Assembly: GCA_003640335.1 (NCBI GenBank)
Contig: RBKG01000210.1
Coordinates: 1-10,256 of the forward strand
DNA from: Porphyromonas sp.
Lineage (GTDB): Bacteria; Bacteroidota; Bacteroidia; Bacteroidales; Porphyromonadaceae
Length of the DNA: 10,256 bases
Direction of reading: 5' to 3'
The notes under the pieces were generated by a model. The model made no database searches. It worked only from the letters and a program-made list of their open reading frames with translations, and was not told where the DNA came from. The position numbers were made by a program, and so were the translations under genes. Below, one piece after another: positions 1-6,940 of the stretch; the stretch's first letter is position 1; every line of letters starts with the position of its first letter.

Positions 1-26
1 TTTTTTTAGTTACAGAGTTTTACTGC

Positions 27-644
27 CTATTCCTCATCGCTCCACGCTAGGGTCGTCCCGTAAATCTGCTCTAGACGACCGAAGAGCTTAGGCGCTTCAT
101 CAGCTCTCAGACTTAAGGACAAGCGACAACTCTCCAGAAACTCTTGCTCCAAAACGCGCGCATCCCAATCCTTGACCAAACGCATAACCTCGCCCATCAG
201 CTCATAGCCAAAAGCAACCGTAAACGCACGCTCCACGATGCGTTCAACCTTTTTGGCGGTAGAGAGTGCTTCTCGTGTAGCCTCTCTATAAGCCTCTATA
301 AGCCCCGATGTGCCGAGCTTAACGCCTCCAAAATAGCGAATAACAACGGCTACAACCTCCGTAACATTAGCACTCAACAGCTGACCAAGGATAGGTTTAC
401 CTGCCGTTCCCGAAGGCTCTCCATCGTCATTACTGCGTGTCGTCTCCCCATCTATGCCCAAGCGATAAGCCCAGCAAACATGGCGTGCATCGTAATACTT
501 TTGCCTCAGGCGAGCGACCTCTGCAAGCGCTTCTTCCTCTGTCCTTACAGGGATAACATAGGCAATGAACTTACTCCTTAGCTCTGAATATAAGCCCTCT
601 GCCGTCTCTTCCAGACTCCAGTATGACGCTATTACCTCTGACAT
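27..644 (-). CDS. yigZ: YigZ/IMPACT family protein (UPF0029 plus DUF1949)
   Basis: This is a small cytosolic protein of the YigZ/IMPACT family (UPF0029 N-terminal domain, DUF1949-like C-terminal domain). Bacterial members have no firmly established substrate; eukaryotic IMPACT modulates Gcn1/Gcn2 signalling. The family signature is clear: DDGEPSGTAG at about residues 73-82, followed by VVIRYFGGVKLGTSGLIEAY at about 100-119. The length of 205 aa is normal for the family. I start at the ATG at 644. An in-frame TTG at 650 abuts the stop of the ABC gene and would add two residues. It is the last gene of the minus-strand cluster in this window and almost touches the upstream ABC exporter gene, so the two are probably co-transcribed. 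The family call is firm; the cellular role is unknown. Confidence 0.93.
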   Translation of the reverse strand: MSEVIASYWSLEETAEGLYSELRSKFIAYVIPVRTEEEALAEVARLRQKYYDARHVCWAYRLGIDGETTRSNDDGEPSGTAGKPILGQLLSANVTEVVAVVIRYFGGVKLGTSGLIEAYREATREALSTAKKVERIVERAFTVAFGYELMGEVMRLVKDWDARVLEQEFLESCRLSLSLRADEAPKLFGRLEQIYGTTLAWSDEE

Positions 645-650
645 ATCCAA

Positions 651-2516
651 CTATTGCTCATCTTTGGAGCGCAACTGCATATTATATAGCTGCGTATAAT
701 ATCCGCCCTTAGCTAATAATTCGTCGTGTTTGCCCTGCTCTACAATCTGCCCTTCATGCAGAACGCATATCATATCAGCATTGATAATGGTCGATAGTCT
801 ATGCGCAATAACAATAGTCGTACGGCTATGCATCAAGTCCTCAAGAGCCTCTTGAACAAGTCGCTCACTAGCGGTATCGAGTGCGCTCGTAGCCTCATCA
901 AGTATCATAATCGGCGGGTTCTTATACACCGCACGAGCAATAGAGAGTCGCTGACGCTGTCCGCCAGAGAGCTTACTACCTCTATCTCCGATATTAGACT
1001 CGTAGCCCTCAGCCATACGCTCTACAAACTCATCAACGTGGGCGATGCGTGCCGCCTGCTCAATATCAGCCTGCTGCGCATCGTCTGTTCCGAAGGATAT
1101 ATTATTAGCAATCGTATCATTAAAGAGAATTGGGTCTTGATTAACATTCCCAATTAGGCTTCTTAGGTCTGTGAGCTTCAAGGCACGCACATCTGTACCA
1201 TCAACCAAAATCGCCCCCTCTTCCACATCGTAGAAGCGAGGTATTAGGTCCACGAGCGTCGTCTTACCGCTACCACTCTGCCCTACCAAGGCGACTGTAT
1301 GCCCCTTAGGAATAGTGAGATTGATATCACGCAGAACCCATTTATCTTCATAACGGAATGAGACATGACGCAATTCGATACATTCCTCAAATCTCAATTC
1401 TTGAGGACTCTCAGGGTCTTGAATACTATTCTCCGCCTGCATAATCTCATCAATACGCATCACCGAGCCCATACCCTTGCGTATGGCATAAAAGCCCTTA
1501 GACAAATCCTTCAGCGGATTGATTAGGCTATAGAAGATAACGAGATAGTAAATAAATGTAGAAGCATCAATGCCACCACTACCACTGACAATAAGCACAC
1601 CGCCATACCAAAGTACTATCGCAATGGTCATGGTCCCAAGGAACTCACTCATCGGATGCGCTAGTTGCTGGCGTCTAAATAGCGACATCGTACTCTGACG
1701 ATGGCGGTCATTAGCTTCTCTATAACGCTTGCTCATCCACACTTCACTCGTGAAAGCCTTGATAATGCGCAAGCCTCCGAGCGTTTCCTCTGTCATACTC
1801 AAGACGCTCCCCCATAGCGACTGCACGGTAAGGCTATCACGCTTGAGCATACGCCCCACACGCCCCATAATAAAGCCTGCTATCGGCAGGAGAATAAAGA
1901 CAAAGAGCGTGAGCTTCCAGCTAATGAGAATCATGCTACCCAAGTAGACGATTATCATGATTGGGTTCTTCAGCACTAGGTCAAGGCTACTCATAATAGA
2001 GTTCTCCACCTCGGCCACGTCGCCCGATATACGGGCTAGCACATCGCCCTTACGCTCACTAGAAAAATAGCCTAGAGGAAGTGCAAGAATCTTGTCATAC
2101 AGAGACACACGCATATCACGCACAATACCTGTGCGGATAGGTATCATCGCATAGAGAGCTAGATAAGCACTCCCCACCTTAAACCCAGTCATCACGACTA
2201 GATAAACACTCAAGAGCATGAGCGTATAGGGAATACCATGGCTCTCGGCTAATTGCCCGATGTAGTAAGAGAAATTATTATTGAGAATATCTGCTGCTCG
2301 TGACCAATCTCGTACATTCAGGAAGGAGATGTCCGCAAAATCCATAAGCCCCTTAGCACGCTCATCTATTTGGAAGAGTATGCGCAAGATGGGCATCACA
2401 AGGGCAAAAGCAACTAGATTAAGTATCGCACTAATGATATTAGCGACTACACTTAGAAGGAGATACCGCTTATAGGGCGGTACATAACGTCTTATAAACC
2501 GATATAAATCTTTCAA
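651..2516 (-). CDS. Type I ABC exporter, fused permease and ATPase (MsbA/lipid or multidrug type)
   Basis: This is an inner-membrane half-transporter with a permease domain fused to an ATPase domain, expected to work as a homodimer exporting a lipid or hydrophobic substrate. Counting from a GTG at 2546 (631 aa), hydrophobic spans fill about residues 27-340. The ATPase has Walker A GQSGSGKTT (422-430), a Q-loop Gln470, signature LSGGQ (526-530), Walker B IMILDE (546-551) and H-loop His582, so it should hydrolyse ATP. I prefer the TTG at 2516 as start (621 aa, beginning MKDLYRF). As I recall this Bacteroidota family, its proteins begin close to that point, and the GTG lies inside the 3' arm of a hairpin. 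The start remains uncertain. The substrate cannot be read from the sequence; MsbA-like lipid export is only one possibility. Confidence 0.93.
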   Translation of the reverse strand: MKDLYRFIRRYVPPYKRYLLLSVVANIISAILNLVAFALVMPILRILFQIDERAKGLMDFADISFLNVRDWSRAADILNNNFSYYIGQLAESHGIPYTLMLLSVYLVVMTGFKVGSAYLALYAMIPIRTGIVRDMRVSLYDKILALPLGYFSSERKGDVLARISGDVAEVENSIMSSLDLVLKNPIMIIVYLGSMILISWKLTLFVFILLPIAGFIMGRVGRMLKRDSLTVQSLWGSVLSMTEETLGGLRIIKAFTSEVWMSKRYREANDRHRQSTMSLFRRQQLAHPMSEFLGTMTIAIVLWYGGVLIVSGSGGIDASTFIYYLVIFYSLINPLKDLSKGFYAIRKGMGSVMRIDEIMQAENSIQDPESPQELRFEECIELRHVSFRYEDKWVLRDINLTIPKGHTVALVGQSGSGKTTLVDLIPRFYDVEEGAILVDGTDVRALKLTDLRSLIGNVNQDPILFNDTIANNISFGTDDAQQADIEQAARIAHVDEFVERMAEGYESNIGDRGSKLSGGQRQRLSIARAVYKNPPIMILDEATSALDTASERLVQEALEDLMHSRTTIVIAHRLSTIINADMICVLHEGQIVEQGKHDELLAKGGYYTQLYNMQLRSKDEQ

Positions 2517-2540
2517 AATCTTGTATTCATGAAAGGCGAG

Positions 2541-2566
2541 AGCCACTAAGCGATGGCTTAGTGGCT
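2541..2566 (-). promoter_or_regulatory. 10-bp perfect hairpin between the MFS and ABC genes
   Basis: AGCCACTAAG (2541-2550) and CTTAGTGGCT (2557-2566) form a perfect 10-bp stem with a 6-nt loop. In the minus-strand mRNA the 5' arm carries the last codons and TAA stop of the MFS gene, and the 3' arm carries the GTG at 2546 that could start the ABC gene. No T-run follows, so it is not a standard intrinsic terminator. It could protect an mRNA end, pause transcription or limit translation of the ABC gene; which is inference. Confidence 0.6.
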
Positions 2567-3823
2567 ACTTGCTGTATCATCTTTGTAACGGAAGATTAGA
2601 GTGAAGAGCACGGCGACAAGGGCTGCATAAGCCGCAAAGATATGCCATGAAGTCTGCCACCCATGTATTTTAGCAAGAGCGTCCGTTTGATTATTGACAA
2701 AGTGGTCAATGATAGCACCTGCAGCAAACGAACCAATCGTAGCGCCGATACCATTAGTCATAATCATAAACAGTCCTTGCGCACTTGAGCGGATAGAGTT
2801 GTCTGTCTCCTTATCCACGAAGAGAGAGCCCGACACATTGAAGAAGTCAAAAGCCACTCCGTAAACAATCATACTCAAGAGGAAGAGCCAAACACCCGAA
2901 CCCGGATTACCGAAACCGAGCAGAGCGAAGCGCAGTACCCACGCACACATAGCTATCAGCATCACATTGCGGATACCGAAACGCTTAAGCGCAAAAGGAA
3001 TAAGCAAGATACAGAGTGTCTCCGACACTTGAGAGACAGAGATAAGGATATTACTATGCGTTACCCCGAAGGTACCTGCATACTCGGCTACATCATTGAA
3101 AGCTCCAAGATAAGGATTTGCAAAACCGTTAGTTATCTGCAAACAAACACCTAGAAGCATTGAGAAGACGAAGAAGAGCGCCATCTTAGGTTGCTTGAAG
3201 AGCGCAAAAGCTCTAAGCCCCAAAGCATCTACAAGTCCCTTACCCTCAGACTTGCTCACAGGGCAATGTGGCAAAGTAAAGGTATAGGCAAACATGAGCA
3301 AAGCTACTAAAGCCGAAGCTAAGAACTGAAAGCTAGTAGCCTCCAAGCCAAGAACGCTCACCAAAATCATCATACAGATGAAGCCGACAGTCCCGAAAAC
3401 ACGGATTACAGGGAACTCCTTGATTAGGTCTAAGCCATTAGACTCTAGCACAGAGTAAGCCACCGAGTTGGACAAGGCTATCGTAGGCATATAGAAAGCT
3501 ACGCTTAAGCTGTATAGGATATAGAGCGGTAAGTACTGAACAGACTCAACCTGATGCGTGTACGCCCAAGCTCCACACATGAAGAGGGCTGCCAAGAGAT
3601 GACAAATACCGAGCAATCTCTGTGCTGGTACCCATCTATCCGCCACAATACCCATTAAGGCCGGCATAAACAGAGAGACAATACCCTGCATGCCATAGAA
3701 AGAACCTATCTGAACGCCACTAAAACCTATTGAGCCCAAATAGCGACCCATAGAAATGAGGTACGCGCCCCAAACGGCAAACTGCAAGAAGTTCAGTATG
3801 ATTAACCTTAGCTTGATACTCAT
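2558..3823 (-). CDS. MFS nucleoside permease-like transporter (nucleoside:H+ symporter family)
   Basis: This is a 421-aa inner-membrane carrier with about 12 hydrophobic spans across its whole length. The N-terminus, with LNFLQFAVWGAYLISMGRYL near residues 10-29 and then GIVADRW at about 58-64, matches Bacteroidota proteins of the nucleoside:H+ symporter family (NupG/XapB type). The expected role is proton-driven uptake of nucleosides, but specificity cannot be read from sequence and a different sugar-like substrate is possible. The ATG at 3823 is 30 nt downstream of the DUF4270 stop, and the TAA at 2558 precedes the ABC exporter by 11-41 nt. This fits co-transcription. No truncation or frameshift is seen. 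Confidence 0.85.
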   Translation of the reverse strand: MSIKLRLIILNFLQFAVWGAYLISMGRYLGSIGFSGVQIGSFYGMQGIVSLFMPALMGIVADRWVPAQRLLGICHLLAALFMCGAWAYTHQVESVQYLPLYILYSLSVAFYMPTIALSNSVAYSVLESNGLDLIKEFPVIRVFGTVGFICMMILVSVLGLEATSFQFLASALVALLMFAYTFTLPHCPVSKSEGKGLVDALGLRAFALFKQPKMALFFVFSMLLGVCLQITNGFANPYLGAFNDVAEYAGTFGVTHSNILISVSQVSETLCILLIPFALKRFGIRNVMLIAMCAWVLRFALLGFGNPGSGVWLFLLSMIVYGVAFDFFNVSGSLFVDKETDNSIRSSAQGLFMIMTNGIGATIGSFAAGAIIDHFVNNQTDALAKIHGWQTSWHIFAAYAALVAVLFTLIFRYKDDTASSH

Positions 3824-3853
3824 AACTTCTAGGATTATTTGATGAATATGCTA

Positions 3854-5257
3854 TTACTTAAACTTAGATACTGTGACGCCTATCTTCAGAGCGGCAGCAT
3901 CTTTCTTGAAGCGCACGAAGCTAGGGAAGAGATATTCATGAATAGCCGCTGTAGTTACAACGTTATTACCTGAGTTAGCCACCTGACGCTCTACGGGAAT
4001 AACTCTCAACTCCAAATCGGCATCAACCACCCACTTAGAGCCATTATAACTCGCATGATGCTTGAGGTGCTCTGTAAGCAATCTACTGATATTACTGAAG
4101 TTGTAATACTTTGCATTAGCTACATAAGCCGAGCTTAGGTAACTCACTGCCGCTGCCGTACGCTCAGTAAGACCTTTCTTAAAGTAAGTAGCCAATGAAT
4201 CCTTAGGCATCAGCATCATATAAGGAGGAGGGTCAAGGCTCAGATTAGCTGGATTATCTATTTCCAACTTAAACTGAGTGTCTGCTATCGAACGGTCCTT
4301 ACCTATCTGAATATCCTTAGGCTGATTTTGGAGTAAGCGTTCAAGCTCTGTATGAGCAAGGCGGATAGCTGGCAGAACGCCTGCTGGACCTTTGCTATAG
4401 AGGTAATGACTTTGAGGATCAAGGAGCGCATTTAAGTTCTGATGCTCAATACCATCTATACGGCTCGTGAGCTTCGTATTGATAAAAGCCTCACGACCAT
4501 GGCGAATGCTGTCGCCCTCCTTATAGTGGTAGTGTACGACTAAGTTTGTAGTCTTAACCTTGAGCACGGCTCCTCGCCCTGCAGTTGTGGTTATATACAA
4601 ACCGCCTAAGACTTTCTTAGAGAAGCTCTCTTGAGTATCGAAGTCGCTAGGGCTTGTGCGTGAGCGGTCATACAGACGCTGACCAAGTTCATTAGACAGC
4701 TTAAGGCTAATAGCGTAAGCAACTGCTGACTTCTGTACGACACGGCGCACCGTATCACTCGCATAGCGTACAATCTGCTCACCTAGCAAACGTGAAGGCT
4801 CGGCATAGCTCGATAGCTCTTGCTTGCTACGCTCTCCCCCAGTAAATCCGGCAGGAAGCTCATAGACAGATACCTGCATAGGCGCACGAGAAGAACCTAA
4901 GAAACCCTCCCCTCGAGGCAATAATAACTCAAGTCTTACGCTGTCTATCTTTCCTCCTTCGGGCGTGTGCGAGAATGAAAAGCCCGGAGCCGTGCGTAGT
5001 TGTGTGGCAAAGTCAGCCTTAAAGTCGCCATAGGTAGCATCTGCATAAGCTCCTAAAAGACCATCAGTGCTAAATCCATTATACACATCAGGCTGAACCT
5101 CCGTAGACGCTTCAAACTGGAGCTGATACTGCTCACTCTCCACCTTATCTCGTGGTGTCTGCACGCTCTCCCCTAAGTTCGAAAGCGTATCATCGCAGCT
5201 TGCTAGTAGAGCTAGTGAAAGCCCTAAGCCAACTACTGCACGTGCCATCATTTTCAT
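3854..5257 (-). CDS. DUF4270 family lipoprotein
   Basis: This is a 467-aa predicted lipoprotein of the Bacteroidota family DUF4270, whose function is not established. The chosen ATG at 5257 lies 7 nt after the stop of the upstream synthase-like gene. It gives a classical lipoprotein signal: MKMMARA, a hydrophobic stretch, then the lipobox LLASC with Cys21. A longer in-frame reading from 5341 would overlap the upstream gene and bury the signal peptide, so I reject it. The mature part contains several beta-rich stretches, including KIDSVRLELLLPRG and the late RVIPVERQVA segment, and no catalytic motif I can name. Its position right after the synthase-like gene is a recurrent arrangement in this phylum, which hints at a shared job, perhaps in surface polysaccharide or envelope biology. 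That link is inference. Confidence 0.88.
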   Translation of the reverse strand: MKMMARAVVGLGLSLALLASCDDTLSNLGESVQTPRDKVESEQYQLQFEASTEVQPDVYNGFSTDGLLGAYADATYGDFKADFATQLRTAPGFSFSHTPEGGKIDSVRLELLLPRGEGFLGSSRAPMQVSVYELPAGFTGGERSKQELSSYAEPSRLLGEQIVRYASDTVRRVVQKSAVAYAISLKLSNELGQRLYDRSRTSPSDFDTQESFSKKVLGGLYITTTAGRGAVLKVKTTNLVVHYHYKEGDSIRHGREAFINTKLTSRIDGIEHQNLNALLDPQSHYLYSKGPAGVLPAIRLAHTELERLLQNQPKDIQIGKDRSIADTQFKLEIDNPANLSLDPPPYMMLMPKDSLATYFKKGLTERTAAAVSYLSSAYVANAKYYNFSNISRLLTEHLKHHASYNGSKWVVDADLELRVIPVERQVANSGNNVVTTAAIHEYLFPSFVRFKKDAAALKIGVTVSKFK

Positions 5258-5264
5258 GACCTTA

Positions 5265-6068
5265 TTATAACTGTTCGTAAAAGTTGTTGTAAACCTCTGC
5301 TGGGTGGTCTGCACCGGGGTAAGCAAGGAAAGGCTTGCCACTCTTAGCGATAAACTCGGCTAGACTAGGGCTAATCACCTCACTACCCTGCACCACTGCA
5401 TCGGCATGACTAATAGCGAGCTTCATCAGGGCTTCGTAATCCGTCTTACCCTCCATCACTGCATAATCTTCTTCTGCAATGCCGTCGCTCTTTAGCTTGG
5501 CAAAGAGGTCAGTAGGTATTTCCACTGCTTGCTCTTCATTATAAACGCTCACAACGAGTTTCGCAGTATTGAGCGCTTCATCTTGGTTATAAACCTTGCG
5601 CAGATAAAGCATAGACAGAGCTGTAAATGCACCATGACAATGAATAAAGCCCGGCTCCCAACGCAATTTCTTAATTGTCTCAAACACTCCCTGAACAAAG
5701 AATAGTGAGCGTTCGTCATTATCATTCGGGCCCTTCGCAGATACTTCCAAGCCAGTTTTACGCTTGAAGAAGTCGTCATTATGAAGGAAATAAACCTGCA
5801 TACGAGCCGATGGAATAGATGCTACCTTAACAATAAGGGGATGGTCTCTGTTGTCGATAGTTAGGTTAATACCTGATAACCTCTGCACTTCATGCAGTTG
5901 ATTACGACGTTCGTTAATTGTGCCATAACGAGGCATAAACAAGCGCACTTCATTTTTATCATAGTGCTGCATATACTCTGGCAGTTCGCGTGAAACCTTA
6001 GCGATTTCCGACTGCTCTACATAAGGATAAATCTCTTGAGAGATATAAAGTATTCTCTTTAATGCCAT
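5265..6068 (-). CDS. Glycogen/starch synthase-like protein, GT5 N-terminal domain only
   Basis: This 267-aa protein resembles the N-terminal Rossmann domain of GlgA-type glycogen/starch synthases (family GT5), with no second domain. Visible features are KRILYISQEIYPYVEQSEIA at 4-23, INERRNQLHEV at 51-61, and IHCHGAFTA at 142-150, which corresponds to the H-x-H region of GlgA. Full GlgA enzymes are near 480 aa and carry a KxGGL ADP-glucose site close to the N-terminus; here that place reads VEQSEIAKVSREL, so catalysis as a normal synthase is doubtful. The same short form is common in Bacteroidota, so it is a family trait and not a truncation. I start at ATG 6068, where I expect homologs to begin; ATGs at 6095 and 6101 are possible and a GAGG lies just upstream of 6095. 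It is the first gene of the minus-strand cluster. Confidence 0.88.
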   Translation of the reverse strand: MALKRILYISQEIYPYVEQSEIAKVSRELPEYMQHYDKNEVRLFMPRYGTINERRNQLHEVQRLSGINLTIDNRDHPLIVKVASIPSARMQVYFLHNDDFFKRKTGLEVSAKGPNDNDERSLFFVQGVFETIKKLRWEPGFIHCHGAFTALSMLYLRKVYNQDEALNTAKLVVSVYNEEQAVEIPTDLFAKLKSDGIAEEDYAVMEGKTDYEALMKLAISHADAVVQGSEVISPSLAEFIAKSGKPFLAYPGADHPAEVYNNFYEQL

Positions 6069-6135
6069 TCGAGTTAATAATTCAACATGAGTCATACCCA
6101 TACCTCAGATATGACTATAACATTCCTAAAATTAA

Positions 6136-6150
6136 ATCTTTGCAAAGATA
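6136..6150 (-). promoter_or_regulatory. Bacteroidota -7 promoter box TATCTTTG within a 14-bp palindrome
   Basis: Read on the minus strand, TATCTTTG (6150 to 6143) fits the Bacteroidota -7 consensus TAnnTTTG exactly. It lies about 75 nt upstream of the chosen start of the synthase-like gene. A clear -33 TTTG is not seen; only CTTACAG lies at a roughly suitable distance. The box sits in a perfect palindrome, ATCTTTGCAAAGAT (6136-6149), so the opposite strand also carries a near-match (AATCTTTG). This is the likely promoter of the five-gene minus-strand cluster; the palindrome could be an operator or chance symmetry. Confidence 0.6.
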
Positions 6151-6212
6151 CGAATAATAGCTGACTCTGTAAGCCCCCGCCTAAGAGCAAGCCAGCGCAA
6201 GCCCATGAAAAT

Positions 6213-6405
6213 AACCAAGTAATTGATTGGTGGTGATAACGTAGATGAGCCCTGCAAGGGCGACACTATTCTGTCCAAGGCAAATGCTCGCTCTGTTAGT
6301 GCCGCTCCTACGGAGCTCAATCCGCTTTTATCTGTGTGTACCCAGGGTTTCATTTCGGGCTTTGCCCTCATTACACCCTGGGCTATGAAAAAGTATCGGG
6401 CCTAA
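6213..6405. repeat. Hairpin-rich non-coding element, probable dispersed repeat
   Basis: This gene-free stretch carries a chain of GC-rich dyads. They are GCCCT-GCA-AGGGC (6249-6261), GCTCC-TAC-GGAGC (6304-6316), an outer CCCAGGGT/ACCCTGGG pair (6341-6348 and 6375-6382) enclosing an inner GGGC-TTT-GCCC (6357-6367), and GCCT-AA-AGGC further on. The wording resembles hairpin-rich intergenic repeats I associate with Bacteroidota genomes. Short open frames across it on both strands have no ATG-to-stop protein that I recognise and are probably spurious. Copy number cannot be seen from this window. It separates the housekeeping cluster from the Thoeris operon. Confidence 0.5.
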
Positions 6406-6487
6406 AGGCACTCGTAATTAGATGAATTTTGATGCGGTTGCCCTGTAATCTCACCATCGCTCGGTATCTTTTTCGCAATAAATCAAG

Positions 6488-6495
6488 TATATTTG
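6488..6495 (+). promoter_or_regulatory. Bacteroidota -7 promoter box TATATTTG for the Thoeris operon
   Basis: TATATTTG matches the TAnnTTTG -7 consensus exactly and is followed by GC, as is common. The -33 region is poor: a T-rich CTTTTTCG lies at 6468-6475, slightly too close. Transcription would start near 6500 and run through the broken TIR gene into thsA and thsB. No other convincing promoter was seen before thsA, so this is the best candidate for the operon. Confidence 0.5.
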
Positions 6496-6541
6496 CATTA
6501 TTCATTTAAGAAATTTCTCCCGTGAGCGAAATCCTCCGACT

Positions 6542-6938
6542 TCGAGAAAAAACACAAAGGAGGAAACCATATTGAATAATATCATTTCAATTTATGTAGA
6601 TTGGGCAGATGAAACAATGCCTAAAAAACAAATAGAATAACAGCACAAAAAGTTAAATGTCAGATTTATAAAAATGATAAGCTTGTACTATCAGCAACTA
6701 ATTCTGCAATTACAACTAAATGGTGTAATTGGGAAGTAGGCATTAGAGATATCTATAAGCTATCAAGTAGAAAGATTGCATTACTCCCTTTGGCTGAAAA
6801 TAGTGGTGTATGGAATGGTAATGAATCTCTACAAATCTATCCCAGAATTGAGAAAAAATTTATATAAAAATGACGAGTCCTACATTCGTTACCCTGATGG
6901 AACATTTAAAGACCTATCTAATATGGCTAAACAAATAA
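6542..6938 (+). pseudogene. Degraded TIR-domain gene (former first gene of the Thoeris operon)
   Basis: Spliced over three frames, this region reads as the middle and end of a bacterial TIR-domain protein. Frame one gives IISIYVDWADETMPKK (6581-6628). After an A6 run the next frame continues NRITAQKVKCQIYKND, then SAITTKWCNWEVGIRD and NGNESLQIYPRIEKK, ending near 6858. At a second A6 run it moves to NLYKNDESYIRYPDGTFKD (6857-6919). A third shift near 6920 gives WLNK and a TAA at 6936-6938. The TIR strand with the YVDW motif, the ATN..(S/T)KWCNWE helix with the expected catalytic Glu, and the C-terminal GNE.LQIYP block are recognisable. I cannot find the first TIR strand (a FISHS-like motif) or a start codon, so the 5' end is lost or altered. 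Two shifts fall in A6 runs, so sequencing error or slippage is possible for those, but three shifts plus a missing start favour a pseudogene. Confidence 0.8.
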
Positions 6939-6940
6939 TT

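Noticed and set aside
144..581. 145-aa open frame on the plus strand
   Set aside because: It lies antisense inside the clear YigZ gene and has no recognisable protein features.
5258..5341. 28-residue N-terminal extension of the DUF4270 gene
   Set aside because: It overlaps the synthase-like gene and would bury a good lipoprotein signal peptide that starts at ATG 5257.
6132..6405. Two overlapping small open frames on opposite strands (79 and 60 aa)
   Set aside because: They cover the hairpin-rich element and the promoter region, and neither reads like a protein.
6480..6580. Possible start and first TIR strand of the broken TIR gene
   Set aside because: Candidate readings such as a GTG at 6522 (SEILRLREKTQRRKPY) or SSDFEKKHK at 6532 lie in other frames and are too weak to assign.
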